Part shown: positions 8,364-16,226 of the stretch, one piece after another | Layout of the letters: every line of letters starts with the position of its first letter | Numbering within the stretch: position 1 is the stretch's first letter | From: Palsa-1392 sp036490335 | Lineage (GTDB): Bacteria > Verrucomicrobiota > Verrucomicrobiia > Chthoniobacterales > UBA10450 | Length of the DNA: 64,000 nucleotides | Direction of reading: 5' to 3' | Assembly: GCA_036490335.1 (NCBI GenBank) | Contig: DASXEB010000017.1 | Coordinates: forward strand, 310,001-374,000 | Notes under the pieces: model-generated | Told to the model about the DNA's origin: nothing | The model's database searches: none | Seen by the model: the letters and a program-made list of their open reading frames with translations, nothing else | Translations under genes and position numbers: made by a program

Positions 8364-10391
8364 ATGTCTTTTGCGCGCATGTCTCGTCGCATCGTTTCGC
8401 TCATCGCACTTTTTTTGCCGGCGCTCGTCTCGTTAGGCGCGGACGCGGGCCGGCGCGCGCTCAAGCCGGAGGATTTCGCGCAATTCCGCGAGGTCGACGA
8501 GCCGAACCTTTCGCCGGACGGAAACTTTATCGCCTACGTTGTTGGCACGGTCGATTTGGAAAAGGACAAACAACCGCGAAACATCTGGCTCGCGAAATGG
8601 GACGGCTCGGAGAACCGCGCCTTCACTTTTGGCGAGAAAGGCCAGAGCCATCCGCGCTGGAGTCCCGACGGGAAATGGCTCGCCTTTCTTTCCGGCCGCG
8701 ACGACGAAAACGAGAACGATCAGGTCTGGATTCTCTCGACCGCCGGCGGCGAAGCGGAGCAGATGACGAAGGAAAAAGGGAGCGTGGACGATTTCGCCTG
8801 GTCGCCGGATTCGAAAAAAATCGCGCTCGTCGTGCACGATCCCGATCCGCGCGATCCGGAGGCGAAAGAGAAGGAGAAGAAGACCGTCCCGCCGATCGTG
8901 ATCGATCGTTATCAATTCAAGGAGGACGTCGAAGGTTACCTGACGAGGCACTGGTCGCACCTCAAGCTGCTCGATCTCGCGAGCAAAAAAATCGACGCGC
9001 TGACGAGCGGCGCGCACGACGAAGTGCTGCCCGCGTGGTCACCGGATGGAAGCGAGATCGCGTTTGTGACCAAGCGCGGGGCCGATCCCGATCGCACGGA
9101 AAACTGGGACGTTTACCTGATCGAGCCGAAGCCGGGCGCGAAGGAAAAACAGCTCACCACGTCGCCCGAGGCCGACGCCCATCCCGACTGGCAAAGCGCG
9201 CCGGCCTGGTCGCCCGATGGCAAAACGATCGCGTTCATTCACGGCGGCGATCCGAAGAAAATCGAATACGCGACGCATTCGCTCGCGACCATTCCGGCGA
9301 GCGGCGGTGCGGCGAAAATTCTCACCGCGGAGCTCGATCGCAATGTCGTGCAGCCGCATTGGTCGGCGGACGGGAAATGGATTTACGTTGTGCTCGAGGA
9401 CGATGGCGCGGAGACGCTCGTGCGCGTGCCGGCGGAAGGCGGCCCGCCGCAGCCGGTCGTGGGCGGACGTCGCAAGGTGACGGCTTACGATGTCAGCCGC
9501 GACGGCCACGTGATCGCGCGGACGAGCACGCCGGACCGCCCGTATGAAATTTTCGCGGCGGAAAATGGCGAGCTGCGTTGCCTGACGAAACAGAACGACA
9601 AGTTTCTCGCGCAAATTCAGCTCGGCCGCGTCGAGGAAACAAAATTCCAGAGCAAAGACGGGACGGAGATTCACGGCTTCGTCACTTATCCGCCTAACGA
9701 GAATAAGACTGCGAAGACAAAAACGCTCCTCCGCCCGCACGGCGGTCCGCAAGAGCAGTACGCCTGCGAGTTCAGCTTCGAGGCGCAGCTTTTCGCGGCG
9801 AACAATTATCTGGTGGTCGAGCCAAACCCGCGCGGCTCGACCGGCCGCGGGACGGATTTCGCGATGGGCATCTACGCCGATTGGGGTCATCGCGATGTCG
9901 AGGACGATCTCGCCGCAGTTGACGATGTCGTCAGGCGCGGGCTGGCCGATCCGGCCGAGCTCGGGGTCGGCGGCTGGAGTTACGGCGGGATGTCGACCGA
10001 TTATCTCATCGCCTCGACCACGCGCTTCAAGGCCGCGACGAGCGGCGCGTCGATTGCCGACATCATCGCCGGCTATGGGACCGATGAATACATTCGCGAT
10101 TACGAATACGAGCTCGGTTCGCCCTGGCTGCATCCGGACGTCTGGGCGCGAGTTTCGTATCCGTTTCTGCACGCGGACCGGATCAAGACGCCGACGATTT
10201 TTCTTTGCGGCGAGAGTGATTTCAATGTCCCGCTGCCGAACTCGCAGCAAATGTATCAGGCTCTACGAACGCTCGGCGTCCCGACCGAGCTGGTGATTTA
10301 TCCGGGACAATTTCACCGCCTGACGAAGCCGAGTTATCTCCTCGACCGCTTTCATCGCTACCTCGATTGGTATGCGAAATATATTCGTTAG
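8364..10391 (+). CDS. S9 family peptidase with WD40-like propeller (acylaminoacyl-peptidase type)
   Basis: A 675-residue exported peptidase. I start at ATG 8364 (MSFARMSRRIVSLIALFLPALVS), which gives a signal peptide; the frame is open upstream but overlaps the divergent gene. PD40/TolB-like propeller repeats (PNLSPDGNFIAYV, PRWSPDGKWLAFLSG, PAWSPDGSEIAFVTK) fill about residues 35-400. The hydrolase domain has Ser539 in GGWSYGGM, Asp619 in CGESDFNVP and His651 in YPGQFHRL. This is the S9C/dipeptidyl-peptidase-like layout, suited to periplasmic oligopeptide breakdown. Its TAG stop (10389-10391) is formed by a copy of the TCGTTAGGC motif. It converges with the sulfotransferase gene 8 bp away. 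Confidence 0.9.
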   Translation: MSFARMSRRIVSLIALFLPALVSLGADAGRRALKPEDFAQFREVDEPNLSPDGNFIAYVVGTVDLEKDKQPRNIWLAKWDGSENRAFTFGEKGQSHPRWSPDGKWLAFLSGRDDENENDQVWILSTAGGEAEQMTKEKGSVDDFAWSPDSKKIALVVHDPDPRDPEAKEKEKKTVPPIVIDRYQFKEDVEGYLTRHWSHLKLLDLASKKIDALTSGAHDEVLPAWSPDGSEIAFVTKRGADPDRTENWDVYLIEPKPGAKEKQLTTSPEADAHPDWQSAPAWSPDGKTIAFIHGGDPKKIEYATHSLATIPASGGAAKILTAELDRNVVQPHWSADGKWIYVVLEDDGAETLVRVPAEGGPPQPVVGGRRKVTAYDVSRDGHVIARTSTPDRPYEIFAAENGELRCLTKQNDKFLAQIQLGRVEETKFQSKDGTEIHGFVTYPPNENKTAKTKTLLRPHGGPQEQYACEFSFEAQLFAANNYLVVEPNPRGSTGRGTDFAMGIYADWGHRDVEDDLAAVDDVVRRGLADPAELGVGGWSYGGMSTDYLIASTTRFKAATSGASIADIIAGYGTDEYIRDYEYELGSPWLHPDVWARVSYPFLHADRIKTPTIFLCGESDFNVPLPNSQQMYQALRTLGVPTELVIYPGQFHRLTKPSYLLDRFHRYLDWYAKYIR

Positions 10392-10399
10392 GCGAACGG

Positions 10400-11743
10400 C
10401 TAATTGCAGTCGAGATCGTCGAACGCCGCCTCGATGCGGATGCGGTCGATCAATCTCACGATGATCTCCAAAAGGAGAAATCGCATCGCGGTGTTCCAAA
10501 GGAAAATCCCGGCCGAAGCTTCCACGAGCGGAATTTTCGTGAACGACCAGACCAGCGCGCACACGACCGCCGCGCCTGTGCCCCACGCGCGATTGACGAG
10601 CAGCGCCATCGCTCCGACGGGGAGGGCGTAGAGCGGCGCGAACGTGACGCTCGGCCCGGCCAGGCGATCGACGCTCGCGGCCAGAATGAGGAGCGCCGCG
10701 CAGACGACCAGGGTGAGACTGTGATGGCGAATTTGTTTGCCTAACGAATGATCGGCCGTCGCGGGTTGATGGCGGTGGGCGAGGAACCAGCCTTTCGTCT
10801 GGCGATAACTGCGCAGCCAGCCGAGGGGAAGAAGTTCGAACAAGGTCCGCCGAATCGCGTCGAGCGAAATGAGCCAGCGGCCGGCCATCCGGTGCCAAAA
10901 TCTTTCCAGCGCTCCCGGCTCCTCCACGTTCTTCGTCGCCTCGGCTTCCGCGACGCCGCGCAAACGTCGCCAGCGTTTTCGAAAACGTTGCAGCTTCGCC
11001 ATCGTCGCGGGATGAACGGCCGACTCGTGCACGACCCGGCGCTCGATCGCGCGCCGGCGCAAATGATCGTGGTGCCCGGCGGAATCGATCGCCGACAAAT
11101 CGGCCAGCCGAAGATCGAGCATGCGCTCGTCGAAATCGATCTCGAGGAACTCGCACAAATTCCGGCAGACTTCCGCCGGGCGATCGACCAGGTCGTCGTA
11201 GGCGACATGCGCGATTCTCCGGCCGGCCTTTTCCAACTCCGCCGCCTGCCGGATCATTTCCTCGTGGGAAAGAATCAGCCGGCTCAACATGTTTCGCCGG
11301 AAGAAACGCGCGCCCCGTCCCGCCGAGAGGACGCTGCGATACGTCTCGACCGGATTGCGCCAGACGAGGATGAACCCCGCGAGCGGATTCTGCTCCGCGA
11401 GCCGGCGCAGATGCGGACCGTAGAGCGGCGATTTCTCGCCCCAAATTTCGGCGTTCCGCGTCTGCGCGTAAACGCGGTAGAGATCTTCGGGCGTGCGCAC
11501 TTTCTCGAGCCCGCGAAAGCCGTCGCCAAAAATCAGCCGATGCCGCGAGAGCGCCTTGTTGTAAAATTCCTGCCGCTCCAGCCAGTTGCGCCGGTAGCGG
11601 ATTCGCGCGAAGGCGCTCGGCATTTCCCAGACGCTGCACTCATACATGAGCGCGACGCGCGGATGCCCGTTGAGAAGCGCGTAGAGGAGCGACGTTCCCG
11701 AACGGTAAAATCCCGTCACGATCACCGGATTCCGAAGAGCCAT
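10400..11743 (-). CDS. Sulfotransferase-domain protein fused to a C-terminal membrane region
   Basis: A 447-residue protein. The N-terminal domain (about residues 1-230) is a PAPS-dependent sulfotransferase fold. FYRSGTSLLYALLNGHP (12-28) is the 5'-phosphosulfate loop and LVWRNPVETYRSVLS (about 126-140) the 3'-phosphate segment. WGEKSPLYGPHL is also typical. A basic linker (about 230-345) follows, then several hydrophobic helices from about residue 345 (LTLVVCAALLILAASV, FAPLYALPVGAMALLV, TGAAVVCALVWSFTKIPLV). These resemble the small membrane sensor modules found at the N-termini of signalling proteins. The join is in frame with no stop. The acceptor molecule is unknown, but a membrane-linked sulfotransferase may modify glycans or lipids. 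It converges with the S9 peptidase gene. Confidence 0.8.
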   Translation of the reverse strand: MALRNPVIVTGFYRSGTSLLYALLNGHPRVALMYECSVWEMPSAFARIRYRRNWLERQEFYNKALSRHRLIFGDGFRGLEKVRTPEDLYRVYAQTRNAEIWGEKSPLYGPHLRRLAEQNPLAGFILVWRNPVETYRSVLSAGRGARFFRRNMLSRLILSHEEMIRQAAELEKAGRRIAHVAYDDLVDRPAEVCRNLCEFLEIDFDERMLDLRLADLSAIDSAGHHDHLRRRAIERRVVHESAVHPATMAKLQRFRKRWRRLRGVAEAEATKNVEEPGALERFWHRMAGRWLISLDAIRRTLFELLPLGWLRSYRQTKGWFLAHRHQPATADHSLGKQIRHHSLTLVVCAALLILAASVDRLAGPSVTFAPLYALPVGAMALLVNRAWGTGAAVVCALVWSFTKIPLVEASAGIFLWNTAMRFLLLEIIVRLIDRIRIEAAFDDLDCN

Positions 11744-11894
11744 GATTTAACTTTGTCGGTCCGGATGGAAACTTGCGCGTAGATGATCGGATAGTTCGCG
11801 AATTTTTCCAACAAAATCCCGGCCGCGCGGTTGCGAGCGAAAAAGATTCGTGATTGCTAGACTTGCGGCATTGTCTCGGAAGCCGCCGGCATGA

Positions 11895-14585
11895 ATGCGA
11901 TTTATGAATAACGAAACACGGCGCCTGACCGAAAACGATCAGGCCACGGAGCGCTGGCATTTGTGGGGTCCCTACCTGAGCGAACGCCAATGGGGCACGG
12001 TGCGCGAAGATTACAGCGCGAATGGCGACGCCTGGAATTATTTCCCGCACGATCAGGCCCGCTCGCGCGCCTATCGCTGGGGCGAAGACGGCATCGGCGG
12101 CATCTGCGATTTCAAGCAGCGGCTTTGTTTCGCCTTCGCCTTTTGGAACGGGCGCGACCCGATTTTGAAGGAGCGGCTTTTCGGCCTGACCGGCCCGCAA
12201 GGCAATCACGGCGAAGATGTGAAGGAAGTTTTTTTCTTCGAGGACAACACGCCGACGCATTCCTACATGCGGATGACTTATCGTTATCCGCAGGCTGCTT
12301 TTCCCTACGACGAGCTCGTCAGCCAAAACGCCGCCCGCTCGCGGATGGAGCCGGAGTTCGAAATCTGGGACACCGGTGTGCTGCGCGAGAATCGCTTTTT
12401 CGACATCACGATCGAGTACGCGAAAAATGCGCCGGACGATTTGTTCGTGCGCGCGACGATCACAAACCGCGGCCCGGAAACCGCCTCGCTCGATCTGCTG
12501 CCGACGCTTTGGTTTCGCAACACCTGGAGTTGGGGGGAAGACGAGCGCCGCCCGAATTTGCGCGTCGGAATTTCGCCCAAAACCTGGACGACGATCGAGG
12601 CCAGTCATCACTCGTTAGGCGAATACCAATGTTTTTTCGAGGACGCGCCGGAGCTGCTCTTCACCGAGAACGACAGCAATCTGCAACGCCTTTTCGGGGT
12701 GCCGAACCAGGCGCCATTTGTGAAGGACGCGTTTCACGAAGTCGTCGTCAGGCAAAATCGCGCCGCCATAAATCTCGAACGCGTCGGCACGAAAGCAGCC
12801 GCAATTTATCATCTCCAACTCGACCCGGGCGCGACCCGCGCGATCCGCTTTCGGCTGGCCCGCAGCGAGCCGGAGCCGCGCGACCCTTTGCGCGCGAGCG
12901 ACGAGATTTTCCAGCAACGCCGCGCTGATGCGGACGAATTTTATCTCGCGCTTTCGCCGAGTTGCCTAACGAACGAGCATTGCGCCATCCAGCGTCAGGC
13001 CCTCGCCGGCATGCTTTGGACGAAGCAGTTTTATTATTACATTGTCGAGCGCTGGCTGGAGGGCGATCCGGCCCAGCCGCCTCCGCCTAACGAACGCAAA
13101 ACCGGCCGCAATTCGCAGTGGACGCATCTTTTCAACGAGCGCGTCATGTCGATGCCGGACAGCTGGGAATACCCGTGGTATGCGGCCTGGGATTTGGCCT
13201 TCCACTGCATCACCCTCGCGCTCGTCGATCCGCATTTCGCGAAGGGTCAGCTCGATGCCATCGTGCGCGAATGGTATCAGCATCCAAACGGCCAGATCCC
13301 GGCTTACGAGTGGAATTTTGGCGACGTCAATCCGCCCGTGATCGCCTGGGCGGCGTGGCGCATTTACAAGATCGAGCAGCGGGCGACCGGCAAAGCGGAT
13401 CGCGCTTTTCTCGAAACCGTCTTCCACAAAATGTTGATCAATTTCACCTGGTGGGTGAACCGCAAGGATTACGGCGGGCGCAACATTTTCGAAGGCGGTT
13501 TCCTCGGCCTCGATAACATCGGCGTCTTCGATCGCAGCGCTTCCTTTGCCGACGGCACCCGGCTCGAGCAGAGCGACGGCACGAGCTGGATGGGCATGTT
13601 TTGCCTGACCATGATGCGGACCGCGCTCGAGCTCGCGCGCGAGAATCCGGTTTACGAAAACATCGCGACGAAATTCTTCGAGCACTTCCTCGGCATCGCC
13701 GGCGCGATGAACAATGTCGGCGGCCAGGGCATCGGTTTGTGGGACGAAGCCGACGAATTTTTTTACGACATCCTGCACACGCCTAACGATCGCTACCTGC
13801 CGCTGCGCATCCGTTCGGTCGTCGGCCTCATGCCGCTCCTCGCGGTCGAGACGATCGAGCCGGAATTGCTCGACGCCATGCCCGGCTTCAAGGAGCGGCT
13901 CGAGTGGTATCTGACCACGCGCCCCGACCTCGCGTCGCTCATTTCGCGCTGGCAGGAACCGGGCGCGGGCGAGCGCCGGCTGATCGCGCTGACCCGCGGC
14001 CATCGCATGAAATGTTTGCTCCGTCGCATGCTCGATCCGAACGAATTCCTGAGCGACTACGGCGTTCGCTCCGTGAGCAAATTTCACCTCGCCCATCCCT
14101 ACGTCCTCGACGTGCACGGCGAGCGTAAAGTGGTCAACTACGAGCCCGCCGAATCGCAGACCGGCCTCTTCGGCGGCAACTCGAACTGGCGCGGCCCGGT
14201 CTGGTTCCCGATCAATTATCTCCTCATCGAGTCGCTGCAAAAGTTTCACCATTATTACGGCGACGATTTCCGCGTCGAATGCCCGACCGGCTCGGGGAAT
14301 TTCCTTTCGCTCGACGAAATCGCGAACGAGCTTTCCAACCGCCTGATCAAACTCTGGCTGCGCGACGACCACGGTGAGCGGCCGTTCACCCGCCGGCTCG
14401 GCGGCTCGTTAGGCAACGATTTCGATCGCGAGCGCTATTTGTTTCACGAATATTTTCACGGCGACATCGGCGCCGGTTTGGGCGCGAGTCATCAGACCGG
14501 CTGGACCGGGCTGGTCGCGAAGCTGATTCAGCAGCAGGGAATGCGCGGCACGATCGCGCAACGCGAGGAAGCGGCGGATTTGTAG
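11895..14585 (+). CDS. GH63-like glucosidase (MGH1-type glycoside hydrolase)
   Basis: An 896-residue cytoplasmic-looking protein starting near MRFMNNETRRLTENDQ (an ATG at 11904 is an alternative start). It matches the long bacterial glucosidase family related to GH63/MGH1. The N-terminal part (WHLWGPYLSERQWGTVREDY, then AWNYFPHDQARSRAYRWGED) is a hallmark. A beta-sandwich domain follows to about residue 330. The (alpha/alpha)6 barrel contains DSWEYPWYAAWDLAFHCITL, where acidic residues are probably catalytic, and WTGLVAKLIQQ closes the protein. It probably releases glucose or mannose from alpha-linked oligosaccharides. Its stop codon TAG directly abuts the ATG of the next gene, so the two are one transcription unit. 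Linkage specificity cannot be read from sequence. Confidence 0.85.
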   Translation: MRFMNNETRRLTENDQATERWHLWGPYLSERQWGTVREDYSANGDAWNYFPHDQARSRAYRWGEDGIGGICDFKQRLCFAFAFWNGRDPILKERLFGLTGPQGNHGEDVKEVFFFEDNTPTHSYMRMTYRYPQAAFPYDELVSQNAARSRMEPEFEIWDTGVLRENRFFDITIEYAKNAPDDLFVRATITNRGPETASLDLLPTLWFRNTWSWGEDERRPNLRVGISPKTWTTIEASHHSLGEYQCFFEDAPELLFTENDSNLQRLFGVPNQAPFVKDAFHEVVVRQNRAAINLERVGTKAAAIYHLQLDPGATRAIRFRLARSEPEPRDPLRASDEIFQQRRADADEFYLALSPSCLTNEHCAIQRQALAGMLWTKQFYYYIVERWLEGDPAQPPPPNERKTGRNSQWTHLFNERVMSMPDSWEYPWYAAWDLAFHCITLALVDPHFAKGQLDAIVREWYQHPNGQIPAYEWNFGDVNPPVIAWAAWRIYKIEQRATGKADRAFLETVFHKMLINFTWWVNRKDYGGRNIFEGGFLGLDNIGVFDRSASFADGTRLEQSDGTSWMGMFCLTMMRTALELARENPVYENIATKFFEHFLGIAGAMNNVGGQGIGLWDEADEFFYDILHTPNDRYLPLRIRSVVGLMPLLAVETIEPELLDAMPGFKERLEWYLTTRPDLASLISRWQEPGAGERRLIALTRGHRMKCLLRRMLDPNEFLSDYGVRSVSKFHLAHPYVLDVHGERKVVNYEPAESQTGLFGGNSNWRGPVWFPINYLLIESLQKFHHYYGDDFRVECPTGSGNFLSLDEIANELSNRLIKLWLRDDHGERPFTRRLGGSLGNDFDRERYLFHEYFHGDIGAGLGASHQTGWTGLVAKLIQQQGMRGTIAQREEAADL

Positions 14586-15827
14586 ATGGCGGAAGTCAAC
14601 CCGCGGCGCGCGATCGACGAGCTGAAGGAGCTGCGTCGCCTGACGAGTGACGAAAACGGCGCGCAACGCGTCGCCTTCACCGCGACCTGGGCGAAGGCGC
14701 GCGGCTGGCTCGCAGAAAAGGCGCGATCGTTAGGCGCGGAAGTCGTGCGCGACGCCGCCGGCAACCTTTGGATGACTGCGCGCGGCGCGTCGGAAAAGGC
14801 GCTCCTCATCGGCGGCCACATCGATTCGGTGCCGAACGGCGGCTGGCTCGACGGTTGCCTCAACACGCTCGCCGGCCTGGAAATTTTGCGTCGCATTGCG
14901 GCGCTGCCTAACGAGGAGCGGCCGCTGACCGTGCGGCTGGTCGATTGGGCCGATGAAGAAGGCGCGCGTTTCGGCAAGAGCCTGTTCGGCTCCTCCGCCT
15001 GCTCGGGAAATCTCGACCTGAACGAAGCGCGCGAACTTCGCGACAAGGATGGCGTCTCGCTTCCCGACGCTTTGCGCGAACAAGGAATCGATTTCGAGAA
15101 AGTGAAAAATTCCCGCCGCGAGTTGGAAAACGTCGCCGCCTACATCGAGCTCCACATCGAACAGGGCCCGGTCCTGCTCGATCTCGGCTTGTCGTTAGGC
15201 GCGGTCGTCGGCACCTTCGGCGTCGAGCGGCACGCGATCACGTTTCGCGGGCAGGCGGCGCATTCCGGGAGCACGCCGATGAACCGCCGCCGCGACGCGT
15301 TTCTCGCCGCCGCGAAGATGAGTCCGGAGATTTACCGCATCGCCGAGCGCCACGGCGGCGTCTGCACGATCGGTTCCTGCCTGACGAAACCGGGCATCGT
15401 CACGAGCGTGGTTGCGGAATGCCGCATCACGCTCGATCAACGCCACCTCGACGGCGCCACGCTCGCGCAGATGCTGGCGGAGGCCCGCGCGGCGAGCGAG
15501 CGTTTCGCCGCAGAAGGAAATGTCGCTGTCGAATGGGAGCGCATTTTACAGATCGAGCCGGTGCCTTTCGACGAAACGCTCCTCGATCTTTGCGACGAAG
15601 CCATCCGCGAGACCTGCGGCCAATCGCATCGCCTCCCCTCCGGCCCGCTGCACGACGCCGCCGAAGTCGCCCGCGCCGGCATCCCGAGCGTCATGATGTT
15701 CGTGCAAAGCCTGCACGGCATCAGCCACAACAAAATCGAGGACACGCGCGAAGCCGACCTCGCGCTCGCCCTCCGCGCCTTCGACCGCCTGGCGGACAAA
15801 GTCATCGCCCGTCTGGGCGCCCGTTAG
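14586..15827 (+). CDS. M20 family Zn-dependent amidohydrolase (N-carbamoyl-amino-acid hydrolase / allantoate amidohydrolase type)
   Basis: A 413-residue binuclear-metal hydrolase. Metal ligands are visible in GGHIDSVPNGGWLDG (His78, Asp89) and DWADEEGARFG (Glu124/Glu125). VAAYIELHIEQGPVLLD and a late HGISHNKIED segment complete the site. The dimerisation lid contains HAITFRGQAAHSGSTPMNRR. The YIELHIEQGP and FGSSACSG segments are typical of the hydantoinase/carbamoylase group (AllC, AmaB) rather than peptidases. It probably hydrolyses a carbamoyl or ureido bond of a small nitrogen compound. No purine or hydantoin genes are nearby, so the substrate is open. It starts on the base after the glucosidase stop codon. 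The 3' end faces repeat array 3. Confidence 0.85.
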   Translation: MAEVNPRRAIDELKELRRLTSDENGAQRVAFTATWAKARGWLAEKARSLGAEVVRDAAGNLWMTARGASEKALLIGGHIDSVPNGGWLDGCLNTLAGLEILRRIAALPNEERPLTVRLVDWADEEGARFGKSLFGSSACSGNLDLNEARELRDKDGVSLPDALREQGIDFEKVKNSRRELENVAAYIELHIEQGPVLLDLGLSLGAVVGTFGVERHAITFRGQAAHSGSTPMNRRRDAFLAAAKMSPEIYRIAERHGGVCTIGSCLTKPGIVTSVVAECRITLDQRHLDGATLAQMLAEARAASERFAAEGNVAVEWERILQIEPVPFDETLLDLCDEAIRETCGQSHRLPSGPLHDAAEVARAGIPSVMMFVQSLHGISHNKIEDTREADLALALRAFDRLADKVIARLGAR

Positions 15828-15844
15828 CACGGAAAGCGCGGCAA

Positions 15845-16138
15845 TCTCATATGATTCCGCGCGGAACTCATATGAATCTCGCCGGGATTCATATGAGACT
15901 TCGCAACCGGCATATCAATCCTGCCAGGACTCATATCAGTTCCGCCGGCTTTGATATGAGTCTGCGCGACTCTCATATGAATCCGCGCAGGTCTCATATC
16001 AATCCGCCCGCAACTCATATGAGATCGGCGCAGATTCATATCAATCCTGCCAGGATTCATATCAAACCCGCCGCGACTCATATGAGACTTGGCAAGATTC
16101 ATATCAATCCGCCGCGAACTGATATGAGACTGGCGCGG
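15845..16138. repeat. Array 3: fourteen 21-bp units built on CATATG/CATATC
   Basis: The 399-base gap between two convergent genes holds the cleanest of the four arrays. The CATAT (or GATAT) core recurs at 15848, 15869, 15890, 15911, 15932, 15953, 15974, 15995, 16016, 16037, 16058, 16079, 16100 and 16121. That is exactly 21 bp apart with no slippage over 273 bp. The unit is roughly ANTCATAT[GC]AATCCGCGCGG. Units ending in G (palindromic CATATG) and in C are intermixed. No two units are identical apart from short stretches. Both strands give open heptad-coding frames, but no start site or gene context supports a protein. Bases 16139-16226 show nothing recognisable. Confidence 0.93.
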
Positions 16139-16226
16139 TTTCGCACTCCGATCGGAGCCTTCCGGGAGAACTTCGGCGCGCGGGGCTCGAGCCGGGCGGC
16201 GGCGCGCCCAGGCGGGGACCCAAAGT

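Noticed and set aside
11895..15827. Purine or hydantoin degradation operon
   Set aside because: The M20 enzyme fits allantoate or N-carbamoyl amino acid hydrolases, but its only operon partner is a glycosidase, so a pathway cannot be claimed.
15845..16138. CRISPR array
   Set aside because: Units are contiguous 21-mers without spacers and the unit sequence is degenerate; no cas genes are nearby. The same applies to the other three arrays.
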